A stretch of DNA of 64,000 nucleotides from CAZCWX01 sp964502465 (GCA_964502465.1 CAZCWX010000076.1:1-64000); one strand, 5' to 3'; counted from the first letter of the stretch, positions 53,879 to 62,966 are shown. Program-made: numbers and translations. Notes: generated by a model from the letters alone, not told the origin.

Positions 53879-54244
53879 TTAATAGTAATCGTCCTCAGTT
53901 GTTCTGCGTTGCTGGCGCTTGAGCTCTTCCATTTCTCGGCGTTGCCGTTCAATTTCCTGTTGTTGCTGCTGAATCTCTTGTTGTTGCTGAGATTGCTGAG
54001 CATCTTGGCTTTGGAGTTTATCACCGGCAAGAGCACCAGTCCCGGCTCCCAAGGCTGTTCCAATTGCCGCGCCGGCTCCAGGACTGCCAACAGCTGCCCC
54101 GATAATCGCCCCGGCAGCGCCGCCGATACCGCCACCAACGAGGGTACTTTTCTCGCGGGTGCTTAACGGTTGCGAACAACCGCTCGCAATGAACATCAGG
54201 GCGAGTATCGCCCCTCCCAATCTAACGCTCCGTACTGTTATCAT
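53879..54244 (-). CDS. Glycine-zipper lipoprotein (tandem paralogue)
   Basis: About 121 residues from ATG 54244 (GGAGG seven bases upstream). The signal peptide ends FIASGC with C23, followed by a glycine-zipper block shared almost residue for residue with the OmpA-type neighbour, then a Gln-rich coiled tail instead of an OmpA domain. It looks like a duplicate that lost or never had the peptidoglycan-binding part. Promoter-like TTGACG/TAAGAT boxes precede it. The role is unknown, likely in the envelope. Confidence 0.85.
   Translation of the reverse strand: MITVRSVRLGGAILALMFIASGCSQPLSTREKSTLVGGGIGGAAGAIIGAAVGSPGAGAAIGTALGAGTGALAGDKLQSQDAQQSQQQQEIQQQQQEIERQRREMEELKRQQRRTTEDDYY
54021..54180. 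repeat. Direct repeat, copy 2 (glycine-zipper segment)
   Basis: Partner of the repeat at 53640-53799, offset by exactly 381 bases. Confidence 0.85.
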
Positions 54245-54283
54245 ACTGTGCACCTCCAAAGTCACAGATAAGGAAATAAGCTT

Positions 54284-54312
54284 ATCTTAATCGGCAAAAT
54301 TTTCTGCGTCAA
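54284..54312 (-). promoter_or_regulatory. Promoter of the glycine-zipper lipoprotein genes
   Basis: On the minus strand, -35 TTGACG (54312-54307), 17-base spacer and -10 TAAGAT (54289-54284), about forty bases before the start at 54244. Confidence 0.5.
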
Positions 54313-54348
54313 TAGAAATACTCATAGACAGACAAGACCCTCTCCGGG

Positions 54349-54828
54349 CTATGCCCGATTCTCCCGGAATGACGACCACAAGATCCCGATTACACCTAAG
54401 GTGATGCAGGCGTCAGCCACATTGAAGGCGGGCCAGTGGTAGCCTCGCCAGTGAAAGTCAAGAAAGTCAATGACATGGCCATAACGGATTCTATCGATGA
54501 GATTGCCTAATGCCCCGCCTATAATTGCACTTACCGACACCACAACGGACCGACGGTCCCCATCCGTGTGGCGGAGAAAAAATAGCAAAGCACAGACCGC
54601 TACACCCGTTGCAAGCAGGAAAAAAGGTTGACGAAACCACGCTGGTGTGTGCGCAAGCAAGCCAAAAGCCGCCCCCGTATTATAGACAAGGGTTAAACGG
54701 AAAAAGGAGTCGATAATCGGTACCGACTCATGAAGAGCTAAAGCTTGCAGGGCTAGTGTCTTAGTCACCTGGTCGAGCACAAGAATTGTACTCACGAAAA
54801 GAATCAGGGTACGTGTCTTTGCATTCAT
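54349..54828 (-). CDS. lspA: Signal peptidase II (lipoprotein)
   Basis: Aspartyl peptidase that cleaves lipoprotein signals. About 159 residues from ATG 54828, four membrane segments, with the catalytic aspartates in IGGALGNLIDRI and FNVADACITLGV. VYNTGAAFGLL is also conserved. The frame is open to a TTG at 54840, which overlaps the ileS stop. It is immediately downstream of ileS, as in many bacteria, and would process the two lipoproteins encoded just beyond it. Confidence 0.93.
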   Translation of the reverse strand: MNAKTRTLILFVSTILVLDQVTKTLALQALALHESVPIIDSFFRLTLVYNTGAAFGLLAHTPAWFRQPFFLLATGVAVCALLFFLRHTDGDRRSVVVSVSAIIGGALGNLIDRIRYGHVIDFLDFHWRGYHWPAFNVADACITLGVIGILWSSFRENRA

Positions 54829-54836
54829 GAGATCAG

Positions 54837-57800
54837 TCAAACTCCGTCGCGTCGCACGCCAAGAGTGAGGGCAGCCCTGTCAATGTCTAGCGTTTCAACC
54901 CGATCGCCGATCGGTTGCCCACGTTGGAGCGAGCGAGCCAGCGTTTCTTTTTGGATGTAGGCGGTATGCCGGTCGATGGCCGCAGCGAGGTGAGGCTCCG
55001 CCTCGTAAATCACGACAATGCGGTCTTCAACCTGGTAACCAGCATTCCTGCGCATCTGTTGAATGACATGCACGATCTCTCGCGCCAATCCTTCGGTGAT
55101 GAGGTCGTCATCCAGAATACAGGGGAATTCAATCGAGATGAACCGGTCAGACCGCACATCTGGTGCACCATCTCGAGCCTGGCGAAGGATCTGAATTTCA
55201 TTTGGCTGAAATGTCTCTCCTGCAAAAGTGAGAGACTCGCCTGCTTCTAGCGTGAGCATCTGTTCGAGTGTCAGATTGGCAACGTGTTTACTGACTGTAC
55301 TAAACGATTTCCCAAAGCGAGGGCCCAGCAACTGAGGATTGGGTTTGGCGCTGAGGGTCACCTTCGTGTCTTCAGCCGTACTGTACCTGACCTGTTTGAC
55401 ATTCAACTCTTCACGAATGTACCCTTCGAGCGGCTTCAATTCGTCAAGGATACGCTCTTGCCGATGAAGGATTGTGAGGATTGAAAGCGGCATGCGAACT
55501 TTTACTTTGCGTTCATTGCGCAAACTCCGGCCAAGCAGGATGACCCGCTGCATGCGTGCCACTGCATCTTCCAACTGTATATCAACAGAACCTTCATCGC
55601 AGGCAGGGAATAATTCAAGATGTACACTTTCGGCGGTGGTCTTTTCTTGTAGAGCACTTAAGTTGCGGTAGATAGCGTCGGCCAGAAACGGAGTAAAAGG
55701 GGCCATGAGCTTGGCGAACCCGAGTAAGATTTCATACAAAGTGCGATAGGCAAAGCGTTTATCTTCGTCGGCGCCCTCGCTCCAGAAACGTCGCCGGTTG
55801 AGGCGCACATACCAATTGGTCAGCTCGTTGAGAAAATCGAGCAAGGCTGGCACGACGTTATAGAGACGATAAGCCTCCATCTCGTCACCCACGCGGCGGA
55901 TGAGGGTTTGCTGGCGCGATAAAATCCAACGATCAAGAATGTTTGGCGAATGTCCCGCAGGGGTATACTCTGGTCGCCATTTATCAACGAGGGCATAAGT
56001 GACAAAGAATTTATAGGCATTCCACCACGGCAACAGGAGACGGCGGACGGTATCGCGCACTCCTTGCTCGCTAAAACGTAGCTCTTCGGCTCGCACCAGG
56101 GGGGAATTAATCAAGTACAACCGTAAGGCATCAGCGCCATGTTCGGCGATAACCTCTTCAGGCTCAGGGTAGTTCTTCAGGCGCTTGCTCATCTTCTTGC
56201 CGTCTTCGGCAAGAACAAGACCGTTGACAACCACGTGATGGAAAGCGGGCTTGTCGAACAGACCAGAAGCAATCACCATTAAGGTATAGAACCACCCTCG
56301 AGTTTGATCGAGCCCTTCGGCAATAAAGTCGGCAGGAAAAAAATGCGAGAAGTCATTCGCATGTTCAAAGGGATAATGGAGTTGTGCGTATGGCATCGAG
56401 CCACTTTCGAACCAGCAGTCAAAGACATAAGGAACTCGGCGCAGTATCCCTTTGCCAGCGGATGAAGGAAAGGTCAGGTCGTCAACGAATTCACGATGAA
56501 GATCCGTCACTCGTACCCTGGTTCGCTCTGCCAGTTCAGCGACACTGCCGAGGCACACGACTTCACGCTCATCCTCACTCTTCCAAATTGGCAGCGGAGT
56601 CCCCCAGTACCGGCTACGGCTGATCGCCCAGTCTCGCGCGTTTTCCAACCAGTTGCCAAAGCGACCGTCACGGAGATGAGCAGGAATCCAAGAGGTCAAG
56701 CGATTGTTTGCAACTAAACGCTCCCGGAACGCTTCGACTCGCACAAACCAAGTGGTCACAGCACGATAAATGAGCGGCGTATCACTACGCCAGCAAAACG
56801 GATAGCTGTGAAAAATCGTTCCTTGGTGAACAAGGTTTTTCTCACGCTTGAGGCGCTCGATGATCTTGGGATCGGCCTCTTTCACATGGAGGCCAGCAAA
56901 GTCGCTCACCTGCTCAGTAAAACGGCCTTCGTCATCGACTGGATTGACCAGATCGATCCCAGCCTTTTGGCAGGCGGAGAAGTCATCCTCGCCAAAAGCC
57001 GGAGCGATATGGACTATTCCCGTGCCCTCTTCAGTGGTGACATGCTCAGCCGCAATCACCCGAAAACCCCCGTGGTCTTTTCGAGAAGAAAAGTAGGGGA
57101 AGAGCGGGGCGTAGGTACGCCCCACGAGATCCTTGCCTTTGTAGTGCTGTTCGATGGTGTACGTGCTGGCCTTAGGGAAATATACCTTGACGCGTGCTTC
57201 GGCCATGATGTAACAAGTACCGTCTGCGTGATCCCGGACTTTGATATAATCGATCTCTGGACCCACGGCCAAAGCTAAATTGCTGGGTAAGGTCCAGGGG
57301 GTAGTTGTCCAGGCGATAAAGAAGGTTTTCTCTTCACCCTCGGCGGCGAAACGTACAGTGATTGCCGGGTCTTGAACCTCTTTATAGTTCAGATTGGCCT
57401 CGAAGTTAGAGAGGACAGTGCTGAGGCGGGTCGAGAACGGCACGACCTTATAGCCTTCATAGACCAGGCCCTTGTTCCAGAGCTGTTGAAAGACCCACCA
57501 TACGGTCTCCATGAACGGGAGGTCCATCGTGCGATAGTCATTGCGAAAATCTACCCAACGGCCCATACGTCGGACCGTTTTCTCCCATTCTTGGGTATAA
57601 CGCAGCACAATTTTCCGACACTCGGCATTGAACCGCCCCACTCCGAAGCGTTCGATAGCAGTTTTTCCCTCGAGACCGAGAGTCTGTTCAATTTCCATTT
57701 CGACTGGGAGACCATGACAGTCCCAACCGAAGCGACGGTCCACGTAGCGTCCGCGCATGGTCCAGAACCGAGGAATGATATCCTTGATCGTGCCGGCAAG

Positions 57801-57974
57801 CAGATGACCATAATGCGGTAAGCCAGTGGCAAAAGGCGGCCCATCATAGAAAATAAATGGCTGTTGATGTCGGGTCTTTAGTAGGGTTTTTGCGAAGGTG
57901 TCGTTTTCGTCCCAGAATTGCAGAACTTCTTGTTCAACCTCCGAAAGCTTGACGTGTTCTTCAACCGGTTTCAT
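54837..57974 (-). CDS. ileS: Isoleucyl-tRNA synthetase (type-2-like)
   Basis: A 1045-residue class I synthetase. The HIGH-type motif is GLPHYGH, followed by WDCHGLPVEMEIEQTLGLEG, the editing domain (VGRTYAPLFPYF), KMSKRLKNYPEP, and a long C-terminal domain. HYGH and KNYPEP instead of the usual bacterial forms, plus the absence of a C-terminal zinc-finger cluster, match the eukaryote-like type 2 IleRS, which is often naturally resistant to mupirocin. It charges tRNA-Ile. It is followed by lspA with a four-base overlap or close. Confidence 0.95.
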   Translation of the reverse strand: MKPVEEHVKLSEVEQEVLQFWDENDTFAKTLLKTRHQQPFIFYDGPPFATGLPHYGHLLAGTIKDIIPRFWTMRGRYVDRRFGWDCHGLPVEMEIEQTLGLEGKTAIERFGVGRFNAECRKIVLRYTQEWEKTVRRMGRWVDFRNDYRTMDLPFMETVWWVFQQLWNKGLVYEGYKVVPFSTRLSTVLSNFEANLNYKEVQDPAITVRFAAEGEEKTFFIAWTTTPWTLPSNLALAVGPEIDYIKVRDHADGTCYIMAEARVKVYFPKASTYTIEQHYKGKDLVGRTYAPLFPYFSSRKDHGGFRVIAAEHVTTEEGTGIVHIAPAFGEDDFSACQKAGIDLVNPVDDEGRFTEQVSDFAGLHVKEADPKIIERLKREKNLVHQGTIFHSYPFCWRSDTPLIYRAVTTWFVRVEAFRERLVANNRLTSWIPAHLRDGRFGNWLENARDWAISRSRYWGTPLPIWKSEDEREVVCLGSVAELAERTRVRVTDLHREFVDDLTFPSSAGKGILRRVPYVFDCWFESGSMPYAQLHYPFEHANDFSHFFPADFIAEGLDQTRGWFYTLMVIASGLFDKPAFHHVVVNGLVLAEDGKKMSKRLKNYPEPEEVIAEHGADALRLYLINSPLVRAEELRFSEQGVRDTVRRLLLPWWNAYKFFVTYALVDKWRPEYTPAGHSPNILDRWILSRQQTLIRRVGDEMEAYRLYNVVPALLDFLNELTNWYVRLNRRRFWSEGADEDKRFAYRTLYEILLGFAKLMAPFTPFLADAIYRNLSALQEKTTAESVHLELFPACDEGSVDIQLEDAVARMQRVILLGRSLRNERKVKVRMPLSILTILHRQERILDELKPLEGYIREELNVKQVRYSTAEDTKVTLSAKPNPQLLGPRFGKSFSTVSKHVANLTLEQMLTLEAGESLTFAGETFQPNEIQILRQARDGAPDVRSDRFISIEFPCILDDDLITEGLAREIVHVIQQMRRNAGYQVEDRIVVIYEAEPHLAAAIDRHTAYIQKETLARSLQRGQPIGDRVETLDIDRAALTLGVRRDGV

Positions 57975-58141
57975 CGTGTGGTGTTCCTTGTTCGCATTAA
58001 GATGCCTCGTGTAGGCTATCGCCTGGGGTCACATTTGGCTAGAGGGAGGAAGGAAAGCGCAGGACTGGCCTTGACCGAGCTTTCCGCAAGAAAAACAATG
58101 TCGAAGGACTAAGTGAGGTGAACGAACAGGAGGATTTTTGC

Positions 58142-58351
58142 ATGGGGAAGCGGATGATGGTCGACTTCTCTAAGGCCGGTTTTCCTCAGTATGACGAAAT
58201 AGAAGAGGAGGGCATGGCTAAGCCCTGTGCCATGGGCCTCCCTTGGGTGAATGTTGATACGTTGAGAACCTTGGATCGCAGACATATCCACAAGACCGGT
58301 CCCAAGGGTGAACCAATGGAAGCTCAGGACACACCAGCGAAGGCGCCCTGA
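58142..58351 (+). CDS. Small hypothetical protein with strong ribosome binding site
   Basis: 69 residues from ATG 58142, preceded by AGGAGG eight bases upstream, which is the strongest evidence that it is translated. The composition is Met/Lys/Pro/Gly-rich; CAMGLPWVNVD is notable, but no domain is recognised. Convergent with the DUF3553-like gene. Confidence 0.5.
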   Translation: MGKRMMVDFSKAGFPQYDEIEEEGMAKPCAMGLPWVNVDTLRTLDRRHIHKTGPKGEPMEAQDTPAKAP

Positions 58352-58364
58352 GACGAGGGAGATG

Positions 58365-58400
58365 AAAAAGCGTTCCGTTTACTCGCGGGTGAAACGCTTT
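58365..58400 (-). terminator. Terminator overlapping the end of the DUF3553-like gene
   Basis: AAAGCGTT (58367-58374) pairs with AACGCTTT (58393-58400). On the minus strand the second arm is followed by a T-run (TTTTTC), so it can terminate the minus-strand transcript. Confidence 0.45.
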
Positions 58401-58666
58401 GCTGAACGCGTGCGAGCAACACGTTCAGCACTAAATAATGGATGCCTATACCTTCGCACACCGTAATAGTAGCAACATAACTCATTGTCTAAGTCGTTAT
58501 TGAAAGTGCGCTGTTGACCGTCCTCGAACTGAATACGGATCAAACAGGTGCCGCCGACAAGGACCGAGGTCATTTCTTCTACAACGACCCCTTGACCCCA
58601 TTCTTCATAATTGAGGTGTGCTACTCTATCGCCGAGTCTCAGGTAAAGGCGCTGGTTCTCGTACAC
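58379..58666 (-). CDS. DUF3553-like small protein
   Basis: About 95 residues from GTG 58666 (AGGA six bases upstream). GDRVAHLNYEEWGQGVVVEEMTSVLVGGTCLIRIQFEDGQQRTF is the SH3-like module of DUF3553, which also occurs fused to helicases or on its own. A longer frame from ATG 58768 would add a hydrophobic helix. It lies downstream of bufC and may belong to the same transcript. Function unknown. Confidence 0.6.
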   Translation of the reverse strand: MYENQRLYLRLGDRVAHLNYEEWGQGVVVEEMTSVLVGGTCLIRIQFEDGQQRTFNNDLDNELCCYYYGVRRYRHPLFSAERVARTRSAKRFTRE

Positions 58667-58836
58667 GCTATATCCTAGCGGCTTACTGCTGTTTTTTCTG
58701 TTGTAGCGGAAAACCAGGAGGCGAATCAAGGAGACGAGTATCAAGAAAGAAGAGCGTACCAGGAGCATTGGCCTCGGTACTTGTCTTCCTTGCTTCCTTG
58801 CTGCAGCGACCGGGGGCAAAAGATTTTTCTCGGTGC

Positions 58837-59637
58837 TTACTGCCGCTGGAGGATACCATCTTCGACCCAACGGATAAGTAGGGCGCCCACCTCTTGTGCT
58901 GCGTGTTCGGGGGGTACCAATGACTCAACCGTCTCGCAAATCGTTGCGAACGCCTCCCCTGCTTGTACGCATTGAAGTGCGTGTTGCTCGATCGGATCCA
59001 TGCTGGCCTGGTACACAATAAAATTGTCACGCCACACACGCACAGCCGTCTCAACGGGCTGCGCGAGCGTCCAGTCTACTGCCATCTCGTCCCCCAAAAT
59101 GGACCAGATATCGTGAATCGGCCAGGCGCTGGTGAGAATCTGACAGGCAGGGATCAAACAAAATTTCAGCTGAGGCCATTCTTCTGGCGGGATGGCCTGT
59201 AAATCTGTCATTTGGAGGGGAACAGCATCACAAGCGTCGAATACCTCCAAGCGTGCCCACTCAAGCCGCGCCAAGTCGGGCAGGAAGGGGAACATTTTCC
59301 TGTCTCGGTGCGTACTGAGAAATGTTGGGAAGGAGCGACCGATATACCGCAAGGAAGGATGAACTGAAGGAGTGCCGGCCAAGTAGACACGGGCGACTGC
59401 ACGAAAATGTTCAGGACCTAAGGCGGCAGCGACACGCAGAAAATCCTCACTCAGCGCATCAAGGATCCGGGCGCAGTACATTTGCGCGTAAATATCGATG
59501 CGCTCTTCAGCTCCAAGCGGCCCCCGACCCTGGACAAGCTGGACGAAATCTGGATCAAAACCATACTTACTAGCTGCAGGCGGTGGGGAAGCAATGGCCT
59601 GAAAAAATTTTAATTGTAATTCACGCAGAGTGAGCAT
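58837..59637 (-). CDS. bufC: BufC/HvfC-type protein (DUF2063)
   Basis: A 266-residue protein starting TLRELQLKFFQAIASPP with the N-terminal DUF2063 helical module (IYAQMYCARILDALSEDFLRVAAALG) and a C-terminal part with LARLEWARLEVFDACDA and the EHALQCVQAGEAFATICET segment. In bufferin operons BufC partners the MNIO BufB and likely presents the precursor. It overlaps bufB by 17 bases. Confidence 0.88.
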   Translation of the reverse strand: MLTLRELQLKFFQAIASPPPAASKYGFDPDFVQLVQGRGPLGAEERIDIYAQMYCARILDALSEDFLRVAAALGPEHFRAVARVYLAGTPSVHPSLRYIGRSFPTFLSTHRDRKMFPFLPDLARLEWARLEVFDACDAVPLQMTDLQAIPPEEWPQLKFCLIPACQILTSAWPIHDIWSILGDEMAVDWTLAQPVETAVRVWRDNFIVYQASMDPIEQHALQCVQAGEAFATICETVESLVPPEHAAQEVGALLIRWVEDGILQRQ

Positions 59638-60469
59638 AGTTCATAGTGAGAGATTGGGATGCAAACGCGCGCGCACGTTCGGCTTCGGCGCAGAGCACCT
59701 CGAACTCGGGGACCTGATCATCCCACTCAATCAGGGTTGAGACTTGCCCGAAGCGGCGCACTGCCAGGCAGTAGAGTTCCCACACTGGCTCAATGACAAG
59801 ACCATCATGCGTATCTAACAGGTATGTCCCTTTGTTACTGTGCCCCGCCAGATGGATCTGGCCAATGCGATCTAGTGGCAGTGCCGTTAGGTATGTTTCT
59901 GGCGCAAAGCCGTGATTCCTCGCACTGACATAGACATTATTCACGTCGAGGAGAATACCACAGTCAGCCTGTTCGGCAATTTCTGCAAGGAAAACCCACT
60001 CGGGCATTGTCGAGTGCGAGAAGGTCAGATAGCTGGAGACATTTTCGACCAAGATCTGGCGACCGAGCCAGTCCTGCACTTGCCCTATCCGTTCAACAAC
60101 GTGCCTGAGGGCTTCCTCAGTATATGGCAGTGGCAGCAAGTCGTGCGCATAATGTCCACCGACACTCCCCCAACACAGATGATCTGATATCCAGGCAGGT
60201 TCGAAGCGCTCCACCAATACGCGCAGATGACACAGATAGGCTTCATTCAAGGGATCGGTCGAACCTAAAGAGAGGGAAACCCCGTGCAAAACCAGAGGGG
60301 CGAGTGAGCGGGCTCGTTCGAGCACTGCCAGTGGCCGCCCACCACGGATCATGAAGTTTTCGGAGATCGCTTCAAACCAGTCTACCTGCGCCGTCCCCTC
60401 CCAGATACGAGGAAAATGTTTGGTGCGCAACCCGACGCCATGACCGAGGTAGGGAACTGTACAAGCCAT
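59621..60469 (-). CDS. bufB: MNIO-family RiPP maturase BufB (DUF692)
   Basis: A 282-residue multinuclear non-heme iron oxidase (DUF692). It has HGVSLSLGS (H62), SDHLCW, LVENVSSYL (E142), LLDVNNVYVSARNH (D175, N178), HLAGHS (H206) and DTHDG (D219, H221), the conserved set of iron ligands. MNIOs such as MbnB and BufB oxidise cysteine residues of a precursor peptide, in bufferins to 5-thiooxazole, making copper-binding peptides. The precursor gene lies upstream and bufC overlaps downstream. Confidence 0.92.
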   Translation of the reverse strand: MACTVPYLGHGVGLRTKHFPRIWEGTAQVDWFEAISENFMIRGGRPLAVLERARSLAPLVLHGVSLSLGSTDPLNEAYLCHLRVLVERFEPAWISDHLCWGSVGGHYAHDLLPLPYTEEALRHVVERIGQVQDWLGRQILVENVSSYLTFSHSTMPEWVFLAEIAEQADCGILLDVNNVYVSARNHGFAPETYLTALPLDRIGQIHLAGHSNKGTYLLDTHDGLVIEPVWELYCLAVRRFGQVSTLIEWDDQVPEFEVLCAEAERARAFASQSLTMNYAHSA

Positions 60470-60551
60470 ATAGGCGACTGCTTACTTTCTTGAACCAAAC
60501 GAAACCGAGACCCCGGATGGTGGAGACCGAGGCCTCGTCTTCTCCTGGCTG

Positions 60552-60818
60552 TTATTGCTTTGCTTCGACGATCTTCCCGCCCTTTGCCTGGCATTCCTCG
60601 GCACTCGTTTGCACCCAGCCTTGCCCTTTACAAGCGTTTTGTCCTTTGCACGAGTTGCCCGCTCCAGCGCAGGCTCCGTGACCCTTACACTCATTAATAC
60701 CGGCACAGTGGACTGGTTCAGAACCGGCTTTATCAGTCGCCCGTGCCACGAGGCTACCGCCCACGATCAGGCCTGCTACCGCGCTTGCAATCATCACCCC
60801 TTTTCCGAATGTGTTCAT
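60552..60818 (-). CDS. bufA: BufA2-type bufferin precursor
   Basis: An 88-residue precursor with an N-terminal export signal (MIASAVAGLIVGGSLVARA) and a Cys-rich core with six cysteines at 38, 44, 50, 57, 63 and 76; the CKGHGAC, CKGQNACKGQGW pattern matches the BufA2 group. The DUF2282-type (BufA1) motif is absent. Some cysteines are expected to be modified by BufB, and the product is periplasmic. AGGTAGGA lies in front of the ATG. It is the first gene of the operon, with a palindrome upstream. Confidence 0.85.
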   Translation of the reverse strand: MNTFGKGVMIASAVAGLIVGGSLVARATDKAGSEPVHCAGINECKGHGACAGAGNSCKGQNACKGQGWVQTSAEECQAKGGKIVEAKQ

Positions 60819-61121
60819 TGTCCTACCTCCTCTAGGTTATGTGAATGAGTGGATTCCTTTTCCAACGCTGATCGGCGTTGGATCACCTTGAATCACGCTT
60901 GTTTCAACTGCTTGTCAATCCCTTGCACCTCCTCCTGAGAATAGTATGCAAAATATGATAGGCAGCCTCTCAGACATTCGGGCATGAGAGATTGTTGTCT
61001 CTCCTGTCCTCCATTGTCGCATCGGAGCCTGCTCTCTCGGATGTTCGGATGAAGGAAAAAGTTTCACATGCCATAGCACAACTTCATGCTGTAAGAAGCC
61101 CTGGGAGAGGAAATATGACGG
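60819..61121. other. 303-base gap upstream of bufA and downstream of moeA
   Basis: Holds the buf operon leader: a TTGACA on the minus strand at 60918-60913 (with a poor -10 box) and the palindrome at 60861-60882. A pair of alternative hairpins (CTCTCA/TGAGAG and GAGAGA/TCTCTC, about 60967-61003) lies nearer moeA. Confidence 0.45.
60861..60882. promoter_or_regulatory. Perfect palindrome in the buf operon leader
   Basis: TCCAACGC (60861-60868), six-base spacer TGATCG, GCGTTGGA (60875-60882). It lies between the putative -35 region and the bufA start, so it may be an operator or a leader hairpin. Confidence 0.5.
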
Positions 61122-62360
61122 TTAGAATGGAAATTCTGCTGTGGCAAATTGCTCACTGTCGAGGACCAGCACCTTTACAGTCAGGCCTTTGGGCAATAAC
61201 GGGAGTTCAGCTGGGCCAATGATGAGTCCTTCTCCCAGGGAGAGAGAACTGAGCACCCCTGAACTCTGGCTGCCAGTCGAGACAACTTCATAGCCCCCGT
61301 CTCCCCGGGCCAGTCGACAGCGAACAAACTCAGTTAGACCTTTCGCTTTGGGAATATCAGCCCCCACTCGTGCCGCAATCACTGGTAGGAAGAGTTTTAT
61401 GTGACCCATCATACGGTACAGAGCCGGGCGGACATACAGATAAAAACACACCAGCGCAGACACTGGGTTTCCTGGCAAACCAAAGTATGGACGCTCGCGG
61501 AGCAAACCAAACGTCAGGGGTTTACCTGGACGCTGGGCGACTTGCCAAAACAAGCGACGGCTACCTAATTCGTCCATCGCCGCCTTCACGAAATCAAAGT
61601 CACCAACCGACACTCCACCAGTCGAGAGCACAACATCGTGACGGACTGCCTCGGCAAGCGCTGTACGGATTTCACTTTGTGTGTCACGGGCGATTTCCAG
61701 AATGACTGGTGCTCCGCCGGCTTCGCGTACCGCTGCAGCTAAAGTGTAAGCATTTGAATTGACAATCTGGCTAGGATGCAGGGTCTCATCGACTTCTACC
61801 AACTCATTGCCAGTGCTGAGAATAGCCACGCGTGGACGCTGATGCACCAGGACTAAGCTGCGGCCGACCGAAGCAAGTAGCCCTATAGCCGCCGGCCGTA
61901 TCACACGGCCCTTTTCCAGCACTAGCTGACCCCGCTGGATATCTTCACCGCTGGCGCGAATATGTGTCCCCACACGCTCTTGGCGGTTGATCCAGACGCG
62001 CCCGTCTTCTTCTTCGCTGTCTTCGACACGGATAACCGTATCAGCCCCATGAGGGATGAGCGCGCCAGTCATAATTTTGCTTGCCGTGCCTGAGGTGACC
62101 GCTTGCGTGGGGACACTGCCTGCCTGGATCACTTCGAGAAGAGTCAGCCCAATCGGTTGCTCGGGGCTGGCACCATGGAGGTCATCCCAACGCACCGCGT
62201 ACCCGTCCATCGCCGAGTTGGCAAACGGAGGTACCTCGCGCTCTGATCGTACTTCTTCGGCGAGTATCCGTCCCACCCCTTGCAATAACCCAATACGTTC
62301 TCCAGCTAAGGGAGAAACGGTCTCCAGAATCATTGCCAATGCATCGTGTACAGCAATCAT
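61122..62360 (-). CDS. moeA: Molybdopterin molybdenumtransferase MoeA
   Basis: Inserts molybdate into molybdopterin-AMP. About 412 residues from ATG 62360: VPPFANSAMDGYAV, GALIPHGADTVIRVED, VAILSTGNEL, LSTGGVSVGDFDFVKAA and FGLPGNPVSALVCF. No other molybdopterin genes are beside it. A start at 62396 is the longer alternative. Confidence 0.95.
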   Translation of the reverse strand: MIAVHDALAMILETVSPLAGERIGLLQGVGRILAEEVRSEREVPPFANSAMDGYAVRWDDLHGASPEQPIGLTLLEVIQAGSVPTQAVTSGTASKIMTGALIPHGADTVIRVEDSEEEDGRVWINRQERVGTHIRASGEDIQRGQLVLEKGRVIRPAAIGLLASVGRSLVLVHQRPRVAILSTGNELVEVDETLHPSQIVNSNAYTLAAAVREAGGAPVILEIARDTQSEIRTALAEAVRHDVVLSTGGVSVGDFDFVKAAMDELGSRRLFWQVAQRPGKPLTFGLLRERPYFGLPGNPVSALVCFYLYVRPALYRMMGHIKLFLPVIAARVGADIPKAKGLTEFVRCRLARGDGGYEVVSTGSQSSGVLSSLSLGEGLIIGPAELPLLPKGLTVKVLVLDSEQFATAEFPF

Positions 62361-62439
62361 ACCAGTAGAGTAGGCGAACTGAACCTTGATCGTCAACCGG
62401 TCAAGAAGAGAGGCTATCCTTATCTTCCCTGAGTGAGGA

Positions 62440-62946
62440 CTAATGTTTCTTCTTGTCTAATCGCTCCTGCAGACGCCGGTCTTTCTCTCGTGTCGCTTCA
62501 GAAAGCTGTTCTTTATAAGAGATAAGGCGCGTAAAGAGGTCTGTATCGTGCGTTGCGAGGATCTGCATAGCTAACAGACCAGCATTGCGACCGCCATTAA
62601 TGGCGACAGTCGCCACTGGTACACCGGGAGGCATCTGCACGATCGAGAGTAGGGAATCAAGACCTTTGAGTGCCTTACTTTTGATTGGGACCCCGATGAC
62701 TGGCAAGGGAGTATGGGCGGCTACTACCCCAGCAAGATGGGCGGCGCCCCCGGCGCCAGCAATGAGAACCTTCAGTCCACGTTGATGGGCGTTGCTGGCG
62801 TATGCAGTCGTCTCTTGCGGGGTGCGATGGGCCGAGAACACATGGATATCGTACGCCACGCCAAATTCCTCGCACACCTGTGTGACTTCCTCCATAACCT
62901 CAAGGTCTGAGTCACTTCCCATGAGAATACCAATTTGTGGGTCCAT
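62440..62946 (-). CDS. purE: N5-carboxyaminoimidazole ribonucleotide mutase
   Basis: A 168-residue class I Pur[44 protein letters not shown] and [16 protein letters not shown]. It converts N5-CAIR to CAIR in purine synthesis. purK is not next to it. The Lys/Arg-rich tail is not unusual. Confidence 0.95.
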   Translation of the reverse strand: MDPQIGILMGSDSDLEVMEEVTQVCEEFGVAYDIHVFSAHRTPQETTAYASNAHQRGLKVLIAGAGGAAHLAGVVAAHTPLPVIGVPIKSKALKGLDSLLSIVQMPPGVPVATVAINGGRNAGLLAMQILATHDTDLFTRLISYKEQLSEATREKDRRLQERLDKKKH

Positions 62947-62966
62947 ACCGTGTTCTCTCTCCTACA

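Noticed and set aside
60992..61222. Plus-strand reading frame in the moeA 3' region
   Set aside because: Mostly antisense to moeA, no ribosome binding site.
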